A stretch of DNA of 64,000 nt from Neurospora tetraspora (GCF_033439725.1 NW_026944383.1:8246001-8310000), one strand, 5' to 3'; shown: positions 35,020 to 46,766, numbered from the stretch's first letter. Numbers and translations: made by a program. Notes: generated by a model not told the origin, from the sequence alone.

Positions 35020-37562
35020 ATGTCTACCAGATCACCGGAAACGCCCAACCCCGAACCACCTCCTCCGCCGAACACAGTCGTCCCACACGTGTTGTGTCAT
35101 TGCTGTTCTCGTATCGTCAAGAAGTCCAACATTATTCAGGCACTCGCAGCCGACAGGCTTCATGAGTATGTGGACACCATTGAATCAAATTTAAAGAAAG
35201 AGATCTTCCTCCACAATCCCAATCCCAGCTATATATTTGAGTCAAGCGCCGCTGGGTGCCATCTTTGTTCCTTGGCTATTCCAAAGGATGTCGATCACTC
35301 CTGTGGCGACAGCGACTATCGGCCTTGTGTTTCTGTCTATATCCAAGGCGACGATGACGACATAAAAATATACTTTAAGTTTGGGTTCCTGCACATTGAT
35401 ATTGCAGAGGAGCTACTAAACGATTTTGACCGTATGGATTCGGACGCTGAACGCATTTATATGCACGAGGCGAGACGATTCCTTTATCCTGAGATTTATG
35501 TTCTTGAAGGCTTGAGGAACTCGCGTTGACGGTGTTGACTAGTAAAGGTATGGTATGCCGCTTCCGTTCAGACATTTGAACGAAAAGATTCTGAGTAAAA
35601 GTGCCTGGTCAACTGGAAGCCTACTGACTGAAAGCAGGAACACACGACCATGATGCAACATCAGTCTCTGGTCCTCATCGTTTCTCTACCTCGACCAATT
35701 CCCCAGAGGCAGTGTCTGTCGCACGGTTGTGGATAGATCAGTGTATCCGGAATCACCCCAGATGCAACCGAAACCCGTTCAAAACGGAAAGCAAGGAGCA
35801 TGAGCGGCTTCCAACAAGGCTAATCGACGTTGGAAAAGCCGATGAAGAAGCAGCACCACGATTGATTCTCACATCAACCTCCGTAACTTCCTCAATCAAA
35901 TACCTGACATTGAGTCATTCATGGTCTATAACTTCAACTGAGTGGACTCTGAAACTGACGAGTGGAAATATACAACACCTTCAAAAGCAAATACCCGTCA
36001 AAGACGTCCCGCAAACGTTCCAGGAATCCATGGATTTAACACGACGACTTGGATATCAATATATCTGGATTGATTCGTTATGCATCATGCAAGATTCGGA
36101 AAGTGACTGGCATAGGGAGGCCCTTACCATGAGTCATACCTACGGCAACTCAACATGCAACATTGCCGCTTTGGGAGTCAACGAAGCCGACGCTTGCTTT
36201 GTGCAAAGGAACCCGCTTCGGTTTACCGTATAATTCTGGGAAAGTCGGTTTCCAGGTCAGGCATAATCGTGCGGATCCGGTAGGGTTAAAGGACTGCCAG
36301 TTGCGTTTGGCTGTATGTACGTGGCTGTAGAAGCAAATAGCAGAGCTATAACCCTGCGTTGCCAGCCCGTCCTGGAAACCGACTTTCCCAGGATTATACG
36401 GTATTCCATGCCGGATTACACCACAAACGAATGGGAGTAGCGTCTATGCCGATCGGCATCCAACTTGGGAACCGTACCTCTTTAGGCGAGGCTGGGTAAT
36501 GCAAGAAAGACTTCTATCTCCACGCGTTATTTACACCGGAGCCGAACAACTGTGCTGGGAATGCTGTTCGCGGACGACTCCGGAGGCTTTACCAAGTTGA
36601 CCGGCGAAGAGCGTCTACAAACAAAACTAATCAGTAGCTGGGCCTCGTTTCTCAAATTGGTATACTGCGCAAAGTCCGATTTTGAGTTGCTCTGTGGTCA
36701 TGAGCCCCATGAAGCTGAATTGCAGACAGTGTCCCAAACTTTCCCATGCGGAAAAAAGGACCCCAAAGTCGCATTTGCCCGAGCCTGGCTAAGGATAGTC
36801 AAAGATTATGGTCGCACCGAATTCACCTACGAATCAGACAGGCTCATCGCTCTTTCTGGAGTGGCGAAGGCTATCGAACATAGCAAAGGATTCACTTACG
36901 TGGCCGGAACATGGAAGGAGCTCTGGCCCATGGACTTATTGTGGTACAGGCTGTACCTGAATCGTGACCGCAAGGGGACACCCAAGAAGGAACTAGCGAA
37001 CCGTTCGCGATCGAAAGCCCCTTCGTGGTCCTGGGCTGCCGTGAAACGGGACAGGGACGGGGTGTTTCGCTTCATATGTTACGATTCCCCCCACAATACC
37101 GACCACATCACCTACTTGGCACAGGCCATTGATTTCACCAGCCCCACATCTACAGCTCGATATACTGGTACGGGGGCGAATGAAGACAGAATAACACTCA
37201 CCATAAAGGGTGGAGTTAAGAGAGGGGTGGTGAGTTTATACAGGGGCACCTCTGCATTAAAGCCCTCGTTTGAACGCGGAGATTTTAGTGTGCAATTCAG
37301 CGACGGATCCGATCACCCTGGTTATCGTCCTTCTTGGGACCAAATTCCAAAGGTGGGCGACTCAGTGCTCCTTTTATACTTAATGAAAGGGAAATATAGC
37401 ACCCCGACCGAACACCTCTGCCAGTGGGGACTGGTCCTGATGCTGGAGGAGGGCGCACAGAATCAAGACGGGCAGCTTTGTTACAGACGCGTGGGCTTGT
37501 TCCGTGAACTTGATTGGGAGGACGGTAACAACTGGGAGGAGGAAACTGTTTGTCTCTGTTAA
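35020..37562 (+). pseudogene. HET-domain gene 2, disrupted by a MITE and a frameshift
   Basis: Exon 1 (35020 to about 35524) starts MSTRSPETPNPEPPPPPN. It parallels HET gene 1, with LCHCCSRIVKKSNII and AAGCHLC. A phase-1 intron ending at 35637 (AAAGCAG) is at the same place as in gene 1, but its donor is poor (GTTGAC at 35525) and the frame otherwise stops at 35527-35529. Exon 2 carries PTRLIDVGKADEE, YLTLSHSW, YIWIDSLCIMQDSESDW and NIAALGVNEADACF. At RNPLRF the frame enters a 176-bp inverted-repeat element (36226-36401). Beyond it the same frame resumes with WVMQERLLSPRVIY and LCWECC, stops at 36598-36600, and a different frame continues LVYCAKSDFELLCGH to the stop at 37562 (AGTWKELWPMDLLW, PSWSWAAVK). 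There are at least two independent lesions; it is a pseudogene. Confidence 0.85.
36226..36401. mobile_element. 176-bp MITE (Tc1/mariner-like) inside HET gene 2
   Basis: The ends are perfect or near-perfect inverted repeats of about 31 bp (left end starts CCGTATAATTCTGGGAAAG; one mismatch, T versus C, at position 10). The element is flanked by TA on both sides (36224-36225 and 36402-36403), the target duplication of Tc1/mariner transposases. The 110-bp interior has no coding frame, so it is non-autonomous. Removing the element and one TA restores the host reading frame across the site, which confirms the boundaries. I do not recognise the family; Neurospora's Guest element, also TA-targeted, is one to compare. 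Confidence 0.92.
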
Positions 37563-38271
37563 TGGCTCAAAGAGATAGGCACAGGGCAGAGAATTGTGCA
37601 GGCCAAGGGGGTAGTCTAGTGAGTGCGAGACTGTGTCGTGGCTTGGATCATTGATGGGACTTGCTCTCGATGGATGTTAGAACCTTGATGGCTTCTTTTC
37701 TTTGATGTTAAGTTGTGATAGGGCATGATAAGATTTTGGTAGAAATACTGTGGGCTTCCTAACTGATACTAGCGCATCACTATCGTTGATGCCGTGGGCT
37801 TACCGGCCTCATTTGCGCTCTTCCTATAGTAAATCCGCCTTATCCGTAGACAAAAAAAGCCATATTCGTGATTATCTACTTTTCTTTCTCCTTGTTCTCT
37901 CGTTTTCCTCACAGACATCGCGTCCATATCGTCGTCAAGTGTCGTTCCTCTCAAGCGCACTGCGCCTACCGCAACCAATGATTGGTCGCCTGCGCCTATA
38001 GCTATAGGTCCCATAAAGTGGGTCCGGGTCAGGTCCAGCGCAACGACATCATCCGGTCGAGGGGACGTGCTTGACGTCCACCTGCGGCGTCCTACGCGGC
38101 CAGGTCCAGTGTTCAGGTCCCGGTCCCCATCGCCATCACCTCTCCAACCAAATAACAACAACGAGACATCCCAACGACGACGACAAGATAACACTTACCC
38201 AGCTGTCGCATTGGATTCTGACGCACAAACAACAAGACACTTTCGAGCAAAACGATTAGAATACCGTCAAG
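37563..38271. other. Intergenic region upstream of the V-ATPase f gene
   Basis: No coding-like frame. It contains the 3' flank of HET gene 2 and the promoter and leader of the small gene that starts at 38272. Confidence 0.6.
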
Positions 38272-38833
38272 ATGAAGCCTGTTGTGGGAGCCATGCAGGC
38301 TTGGAGCTGGTAAGCAATCCGGATCCTGTTCCGTTCCATTCATCACTCTACACGAGTTACACTTCCCATTTCCATCTCCCGTCGCAATCGCAACAGAGAC
38401 GACGCAGCGGGGTTAGATGCGCAGTTCTCGGTCACCATGCCATACCTTACCACACCAGAACATCATCTATAACCTCTACAAGCAATGACAAAGCGCTAAC
38501 CATGCCCCGAAAACAGCACCGTCATCTCCGCCTTCGCCATGCTCATCCTCGGCATCCTGTGCATCCTCTTCAACAAGAACCATCCGGAGCTCGTGGGCGG
38601 GACGGAGGATCCGGAGGACGGGAAGGAGGTGGCGGCGACGGCTGGGATGGCTATTGCTATTTATGCTGTGAGTCTACCTACAATGCTTGGGAAATTTACA
38701 GGTGACGGGCGACATATGAAAAGGGAAACGGTGGCTGACAATGTGAACGATACAATAGGCATTCTTCATCTTCTGCGGTCTCCAAGGGTTGTTGCATTTG
38801 CGAGAGGGTAGGAGGGGGGCTATTGCGCTATGA
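38272..38833 (+). CDS. V-type ATPase Vo subunit f (RNase K-like), 87 aa, three exons
   Basis: Exons are 38272-38309, 38517-38667 and 38759-38833. Introns have GTAAGC/AACAG and GTGAGT/AATAG borders, with GCTAAC and GCTGAC branch sites. The spliced protein starts MKPVVGAMQAWSCTVISAF and contains FNKNHPELVGGTEDPEDG between two hydrophobic segments (about residues 14-32 and 52-76). It lines up along its whole length with the 85-aa yeast protein YPR170W-B, which has the same MRPVV start and a DPEDG loop. That protein is the fungal counterpart of RNASEK and a Vo-sector subunit of the vacuolar proton pump. The match of length, topology and loop makes the call strong. The gene is too short and too split to appear as one frame and is easily missed. 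It lies downstream of the broken HET genes with no functional link. Confidence 0.9.
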
Positions 38834-40253
38834 GGTGCTTCAACAAGACGACAACGAATAGCATACACGGCAACGACACGACCACAAAACCGCAGCAGGA
38901 CGGCAGAAGAATGGAGGTCGACAGCAATACAAGTACACTGCAGCAAGCAAGCACTACTAGACTTTGCAACGCGACGCTTTAGAAGAGGAGGTTTATGGGA
39001 CAGCACACAACGATACGGCGTTATTTTGGGGTTTTGTTTTCTTTTAACGAGAAGGGTGGATGAAGGAAGAAAGGGAGATAGTGTACGGAAGCATGGTAGA
39101 TGGTTACGGCAATCATACTATCAGCGCTGGTGCGGGACAGGACAACATCTCGATCGGACTCCCAGCGAGCATCCGCCACCGTTATTATCGCGCCAGCAAA
39201 TAATCGATCGGTTGCTGGACTGTCAGAATTGTCTCCACGATGGAGTGAGCCTCGTCGTCCACCAAAGTTATTGGTTAGAGGAGGATAGTTGAGCTGGTTT
39301 TTACCCGTTCCACGGCGTCTTAGGGATCAAGAATTCATGTTTAATCATCTGCAGCTTGGTTGCTGCTTCTTGTCATTCCTTGCCTGTTTTGATGCCGCAT
39401 TTCGAGGAGGCTCGCGATACTATGTTAAGGGTCCTGAACGGCTACCTGGCGCGACTGATCAACAAGACACAACAGACCGGTGAGAAAATCAGCTTTACCC
39501 TGTTTCGTCATAATCGACATGTTTGATCAGTTGCAGGAGAAATGTCAAGATGCTGTATGTGTTTCCCGCTGAATAAATGTGCATATCCATTACAATGCCT
39601 GCCGGCGGATATGCGGTTACACACGTACGGGACGGCTTAGATGAATTAGGCAGCAGAAGTGGGTCCGCCGCGATAGCTTCAACCAATGTCGATGAGTTCC
39701 CCGCAAAGGGTTCTCGTTTTGAGATTGAAGCCATTGAAGACTCCAGGCAACTCCAGGCATCACATCCACAATGACACGCCCTGCTCCTCCTTCTCCAGGC
39801 TGTTTACACGAGTTCACATGATGTCGCGCCAGATTCGCGAGATCCGCAATGGGTGCGCGCTATGTCCTAGGTTGTTGACGTGGGTTGTCCAGGCAGCACA
39901 CCCCCCTGGCGACTTCCTTCTTGGGACGACCTGATGGAAGTGGAACTGAAGCTAACAATCAAGTCGGTGGGAAAGCGCCATCGTCGTGAGGCGTGAGGGG
40001 CGAGGATGCGTCCAAAGAAGCTGGAAGGAAAGTGTTGTGCGGTCGATGGTCAAGTCGACGGTTAGAGACATGCCGAAGGTACCTGCCTTATAAAATGAAG
40101 ATCACTCGCTCTTCTTCTTCCGTTCTCTATCATCCCATCAGATCTTCATCGTCCTTATTTCTTCACTGTCTTTGATACAGTCAAGTCATAGTCTCTTCAC
40201 CTCTCTCTGTCCAAGATCAACACCAAGTCAAGTCTTTTCCCAGACAGTTCAAC
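38834..40253. other. Intergenic region upstream of the NTase-ankyrin gene
   Basis: No coding-like frame. A TATA-like box (TATAAAA at 40089-40095) and a pyrimidine-rich tract precede the start codon at 40254. Confidence 0.6.
40089..40095 (+). promoter_or_regulatory. TATA-like box of the NTase-ankyrin gene
   Basis: TATAAAA lies 159 bp upstream of the ATG and is followed by a CT-rich stretch (40105-40220) typical of fungal transcription start regions. Promoter role is inferred from position only. Confidence 0.4.
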
Positions 40254-43200
40254 ATGGCGACATCAACCTTTCCCCAGCCGCCAGTCCCCCACAGTGACTT
40301 GGTCAAGCATATCGCCAACCACCCAGAGACCCCCATGGTCGAACTCCTCCAGCCTTACCGTGAATATGAGGCTCGTCTTCGTCAGGCCTACGCTCAAGAG
40401 CCGGACTCCGAGCTGCTCAAGGACCCCTACGTCAACGTCCTGCCTCTCTTCACAGACAACACCTCCGACATCAAGATCCGGGCCCGCAACATTGAGACGG
40501 AGTCCGAAGAGGAGAGGGCGCGATACATCATGCCCCTTCCCAAAAACATGCGTCGTCCAGACCAGTCTCCCGCTGTCGTTCAGTCCCACAAGGAGTTCCA
40601 GAGAAACTTCAACATCTTCTCCGAGTCTTCTCTTGTCGAGTTGAACTGGGACAATGTCGTTGCGGCCGGCTCCTCCGTTGTCAACTGCATCTTGCCTGTT
40701 CCCAAGAAGTACAGCGGCTCCAAGAGGCTGATGCGCGAGTTCTATCATGAGAAGTTCTCTCCTGCTTCTGATGTCGATCTGTTCTTGTATGGTCTTACCG
40801 AGGAGCAGGCGATTGAGAAGATCAAGGAGATTGAGAGCCAGGTGAGGGATGCGCTGCTTTGCGAGACTACGACGGTCAGGACCAAGCATGCTGTTACTAT
40901 CTGTGAGTCTTTTCCTTTGCTCCTCTTGTGGATCTAGAAACTTACACCAGTCCAGGTAGCCAGTACCCCACCAGACACATTCAGATCGTTCTTCGCATCT
41001 ACAAGTCGGTGTCCGAAATTCTTACCGGCTTCGACATCGACTGCTCCGGCGCTGCGTATGATGGCAAGCAAGTCTATTGCACCCCTCGCGCTCTGCAGTC
41101 CTACATGACTCAGACCAACCACATCGACCTCACTCGCCGTAGCCCCTCCTACGAGAACCGTCTTTCCAAATACAGCCGCAGAGGGTTCGAGGTTTACTGG
41201 CCTGAGCTCGACCGTTCTCGCATCGACCCTACAATCTTCGAGCGGAGTTTTATGAGAACTCTTGGTCTCGCAAGACTTCTCGTGCTGGAGAGACTGCCAA
41301 CTGCCAAGGCTAGAGACAACTATGTCGACCAGCGTCGCCAGGAAAGAGGTCGCCCTGCTCTTAACCGATTCATGCGCAAGAACTTCCGGGCCATGGGTGG
41401 AAACATCAAGGACGACTATGACGACGAGATCGCGGATTGGGTCAACGAGGAGGAAGTGTCCAACTACCACACATTTACCATCCCCTATGGTCCCAAGTTC
41501 CACGCCAAGAAGATCGAGAAGCTTTGCTACACCAGGGATCTCTTGCTCAATGCCGAGTGGAACCAGCGCGATGATCGGACCGTGTACTTGCACCGCCATC
41601 CTGCCTTTGTAAGTCTTTCCGAATGGATACTCTTGATGTTCTTCGCTCACAATTTCTTAGTTTGGCCGCTTCAAGGACGTTGTTGAAGACTGCTGCGGAC
41701 ACTGCCCGGTTCCCCAGACCGATGAAGAGAAAGATATCGCCGAAGAGGAGGCTAAGATCTACGTCTCTGGCAGAATCTCCTTCATCAAGGACGACCCCGG
41801 AAGACAGCAGATTGGCTCCTTCAATCCTTTGACGGATGACGACTGGACTGAAATGGCCTATATCGGCAACACTGCCAGGCTGTGCCAGGCCATTGTCGAT
41901 GAGGACGTTGAGCACGTCCAAGACTGGCTTGCTCAGGAGGGCGCCGATCCCAACACTAGGGATCACACTGGCAGGACTCCCCTTCACCTTGCTGTCATGT
42001 CCTCTTCGCCAGAAGTGGTTCGTGCCCTCGTTGAGGCCGGTGCCCGCCTTACTGCGCGTCTCGCGGACGGAAGAACCGCACTCCACCTCGCCGCTTCTCG
42101 TGGAGATGTGGAGATTATCAAGATCCTCATGAACAAGAGCAACACCAACGAGGAAGAGTTTGAGGAACTGGAAGATCAACGTCGCAAGGCCAGGGCTGCA
42201 CTTCGAGAGCAAAAGACGGAGAAGATGGATGTCGACGATGAGAAGGAGGACGACTCGGAAGACATCGAAATGATCGAAGCTGACGATACCGAGTCTGATG
42301 CCGGTGGCGATAAGATGAGCATCGCGACAGGCTCGTTTGTCAAGGTCGACAAGACTCCTGAGACACCAGCACCTGATGGCACACTCCCAGCCGAAAATGA
42401 GGAAGGCCCCGACTTCTACGAAGTGAATCAAGTTGCATGGGATATTCCGTGCTCGGCATTGCACTTTGCCATTCTGGAGGGACACGATGAAGTTGTCAAG
42501 CTTTTGTGCCAAGAATACGGAGCCGATGTCTTATTGCCCGTCAAGTTCCTTCAGGATAAAAATAAGGCCCTCTTGACGCTTGTTCTTGTCATGGCCCTTC
42601 CCATCGAAAAGGCAAAGTCCATGGCTCAGACGCTTCTCAGCCTTGGTGCCACGGTTGCCCAGGCGGACCTGAACAGTTGCACTGTGTTCGCCCACTACGT
42701 GGAGCGGAATGCCAGGACGCTCCTGGACCTGGCCAATGAGCTCGACAAGGCAGGCTACAAGACGGCAATCAACCACGTCTTGTGCGAGCAATGGTCCCGA
42801 AGCGATACACCATTGCTAACCGCAATCAGGGATGGCAACCTGGGCATGGTTGTGAAGCTCCTTGAGACGGGCGCTGTGCCGGAGATTGACTTTGAGACCT
42901 GGCTCAAGAGCGCCAGACAATCGGCCATGGAGAGCCGACTCAGCGACTTTGAGAGCAACAAGGAATTGTTTCGAGAAAATCTTGATCGCCCACTGATTGC
43001 TGCCTTACAGTCCAAGGAGCCTAGCGTTGCGCTTGAACTTTTGGAACGGGGGTGCGACCCGAATACTCTCCACCCTGATTCAGCACGGGCATTGCACAAC
43101 ACTTACAGCTCTCGATGGAAGGGGAAAACTGCCCTTGACATGGTGCGGTCGCAGCTAAAGGCCCTTCGAAAATACAAAGGAGAAACTACAAAACTCGAGG

Positions 43201-46109
43201 AGCCCAAGCCGCGCCTAGGACTGGACACCTATCTTCAACGATTCAAGGAAGGCACTTACCAACACTGGGCGGTATCCGGCGGAGTCAAGCTTGAGAAAAT
43301 TGGGGAGCAGACGGAGTGGAAGGAGTATGAGAAAGGTCTCAAATGTCTTGCCAGCACGAAGGGCATTTCTGAGAAGGAGCAGGCTATCCGGGACGCCATT
43401 GCGACGCTGGAGAAAATCGAACAGAGCATCATCTCCAAGGGTGGCAAGACATTCAAAGAGCTCTATCCAGACCGCAAGGAGGACGGTAATGATGACTCCA
43501 GCAGCAGTCGTCATGGGTACTATCTCGGTTATACTTCTGACAGAGCCTCCTCCACAAAAGAGCCATATCAGTATAACTTCGTGTTCACCGGTGTTCAGGA
43601 CATGACTGAGACAAAGCAGGCTGCTTATGTGGAGCTTTTTGAGGCCGTGTGGAATGGTGATCTCGACAAGGTCAAGAAGTTCACCCTAACCTCTTGGGAC
43701 GACGCCAAGCAGCAGCCGCCACTTAAGATTGCTGTCGAGGGTCATAACGGACACAATCCCTTCACTCTGGCATTGCAGCGTGGTCACTACGACCTCGCCA
43801 AGGCGGTGCTCGAGATTGCCCAGGCGCAATATTCGCCTCCGGAGAAGGCCAAGACCCGTTACACGATGAACAAGAGCGGCGAGGTCGACGAGGAAGATGA
43901 TGATGACAGTTCCTCGGACGAGTCTGCACCCAGAATTGTGGGCGAGACTGTCGATGATCAGTTTACCATTGACACCATCGGTCAGGTGTCCATGCAGGTG
44001 AAGAGTCACACCTTACCAGTGAATCTGCTCAAGGGCAGGACGGCCACCAGCGTTTGGGGCGGCGGCAGATGGGGCAATCGCCAGGTTCTCATTAACGGCG
44101 AGGACACGTGGGATCCGCTGACGTATGCCGTCACGAACAACGACTTGAAGCTCCTTAAGTTTGTGCTCGATATGGGCGAGCACTTTGGATCCCTGCAGCT
44201 TGACCCGGCCACAGAGCCTCCCAAGTTCTTCTCGGTGCCGGATGGAGTCTTTGCCTACGCCATTGGGGAGGGACGCATTGAGGTCATGGCTGAGCTGATT
44301 AGACGTACTGGTGCGGGCTTGCCGTTGGAGCACCTGGTGGAAGGATCCGGTCTTGAGCTTAAGGAGCAGCCGCGCTACTACCAGGGCTTGTCGGTGTATG
44401 GAAAGAAGAGAAAGGATTGGGCGAACGCCGGCCGGGAAGTGGCTCAACAACCACGCGACGAGAATTCCACGACGTCGCCTTTGCTGAGAGCTGCAGAAGA
44501 TCGCTGCATTGAGAGTATCCAGTGGTTCCTGAGCGATGCTCCGTTGAGACATTACCTCGAGTTTGCCAAGTCCAAGGCTGCTCGGGAAGACCCTAGGATG
44601 CAACACTTGGGACGGGCCCCCGGAGGTGTGGAGGGTGCGATCGCTAGATGGCTTGATGACCAGGGTAAGTTACCCGTTGCCATCCGCGTTATAGAGGAAA
44701 AAGCTAACAAGCATACAGGCGAGTTGATCATCCACGTCGTCATTGTCAAGTCTGGCCAACTTGACGTTAGTGATCTGGTCTCGTATCTCATCAAGGCTTG
44801 CCCCGAAGCCTTGGAGGCCAAGTCACACAACAACTTGACGCCGCTGATGCAGGCCGTTTACATGGGTCGTATCGAACTCGTTAAGATCTTGCTGGAAGCC
44901 GGTGCAGACCCGAACGTCAAGACTAGCGCGTGGAACAATATCCTGCACGCCGCATTGCTCCATACGCCACCAGTTGACAAGCTTAAGGAACTGCTAAGCC
45001 TCTTCGACCGCGAGGCCGTCATCCGCATGATCACTGAGCGTTCCAGCCTGGCCATTGATGGCCGCACCCCACTCCACCAATGGCTCAACTCCATCGGGGG
45101 GAACGAAGACCACGACAAGTCCATCGCCGTCTTCAACCTCCTCGTTGAGATGTCGTCTGAGGCGGTGACCACCGCGCTCAACATGCTCAACGCTTCCGGC
45201 GACACCCCTCTGCACGACATGCTAAAATCAAACCACCACACCTCCAAGCTGATCCGAGCCGTGCTGGACTTCCAACCCAGCCTGCTCTTCCGCGAGAACG
45301 CCGTGGGCCGGACCCCCGTCGAAGTGGTCCACGACGAGCTCATTTCCAGCCGGGTAACGTCGGACGGCGGACAGCAGAGGCATCACCGGTTATACCGGTA
45401 TGGAAACGACGGCTATCGCTACTTGCTGGCAGAGAAGCCGCACGTGTTTCTCAGCAACAACAAATCTGATCAAGAAAAGTGGAGCCGCGAGCATGATTGG
45501 CATCATGGTAACGACCACAACACCCGAAGGTGGGCTTTATGCCAGGAGTATCTGGCCAAACTGTCCAGCACTCCTCCGCCATCTCGTTCCGCTTCGCCTC
45601 CCACCGAAGGCCAAACCCAAGCTCATGCCCGGGACCAGTCCCCTCCCAAACGCCGCAAGCTCACCACGGAAACCGAAGGCCGTCTCAACGCGCACATCAT
45701 CGCCACCAACAAGCTGAAAGAGAAGCGCACGCTCGTCTCCCTCCCCGAAGCCAACGACGTAGCCAAGCGTCTGGGCGAAATGAAGATGGGATCCAAGTAC
45801 AATTACCAACTTGCCCCCGAAGAGGAAGATCAAGAAGAAGAGGTGAAACGGTTCGCGGACGACGAGACCCCCTTCGCTTCCAAGCCCGACCGTCGCACGT
45901 GGGGCGACGGTGTCCGTTTTGGAAAGTGGAGGAAGGGAAGGGGAGAGAAGGAGACGCCGAGGAAGAGTTATTATGCACTGGGGAATTCGGCCTGGAAGGA
46001 TGTGAGGAAGAGTGGGGAGAAGGCTGAGGAGAAGGAGGAATGGGGAAAGTGTATGTATTGCCAGCAGTACCATACGATGTCTGGGGAGCAGTATGATCGG
46101 TACAACTGA
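40254..46109 (+). CDS. Nucleotidyltransferase-like/ankyrin-repeat protein, 1898 aa
   Basis: Four exons: 40254-40902, 40956-41608, 41661-44664 and 44719-46109. The last intron is 54 nt and in frame, so it does not interrupt reading, but it has full GTAAGT, GCTAAC and ACAG signals. The N-terminal domain (about 120-430) has the residues of a minimal nucleotidyltransferase fold: Gly139-Ser140, Asp173-x-Asp175 (SDVDLFLYG), and a third acidic pair at Asp243/Asp245 (GFDIDCSG). Ankyrin repeats begin near residue 500-535 (HTGRTPLHLAVMS, GRTALHLAASRGD), are split by an acidic linker (about 603-680), and resume to about 1600 (NLTPLMQAVYMGRIELVKIL). The basic C-terminus ends with CMYCQQYH, a possible half zinc site. 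I recall similar proteins in other fungi annotated only as ankyrin proteins. Substrate and partner are unknown; nucleotidyl transfer is inferred from motifs. Confidence 0.85.
44665..44718 (+). other. 54-nt in-frame intron of the NTase-ankyrin gene
   Basis: The sequence starts GTAAGT, has GCTAAC about 15 nt before its end and finishes ACAG. Its length is a multiple of three and it has no stop, so a simple frame search would translate it. Removal joins DDQG to ELIIHVVIV. Confidence 0.8.
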
Positions 46110-46766
46110 GGAGGGGATGAGAAGGGTCGGGATTGGGATGATGTTGGATGGTTGGTGCTTTTACAGGCTGCGGGCGGGCAAGATTGAGTTACATGTGTGA
46201 AGTTGAATGGTCATGGTAGACGAGCTGATGTTGGGAAATTTCGTTGCTTTTTGTCTGATTTTCCTTTGATGATTTACTGTAACCTGTTAGAGTAATTTGC
46301 GAGTTGATATTTATAGAGTTCAAGCTAGTTGGCGATGTTCAATCAATTCACTCTCTTCAAGTGATGGCTTGACAGGTACTGACTGCAATGTTGACCTCCA
46401 ACACAGCTCATAGTCTCATACAACCACTTAGACTTAGTACCCAAAACAATCTATGGTTACGCACCCAAGTGCATACCTACATAGCCCATCAGTATCATCT
46501 ACAAAACCCTCGCCGAATACATCACTCATCCTTCAGGGCCATTTTCTGGTAGGATTTACTTCATTTCTCTTGCCATTCTTTCACTCTCTTCTTATCTCGG
46601 TATACTAACCCTAGTACTAATCAATGCAGCTTCATGAAACTCCTTATACTCCCCAGCCATCAGCCATCCGCCCTCCACCAACAACTGACACTGACACTGA
46701 CATGGACATGAACAACCAGACAGCGGAATAATCCAACAGAGTCAGTCATTCAATCAACCAACCAGC
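46110..46766. other. Convergent intergenic region
   Basis: The 3' flanks of the ankyrin gene (+) and nup159 (-). AT-rich, no coding-like frame. A direct terminator call is not possible. Confidence 0.6.

Noticed and set aside
41547-42512. A 321-codon minus-strand frame in the ankyrin gene
   Set aside because: The opposite strand encodes conserved NTase and ankyrin motifs and has matching intron borders.
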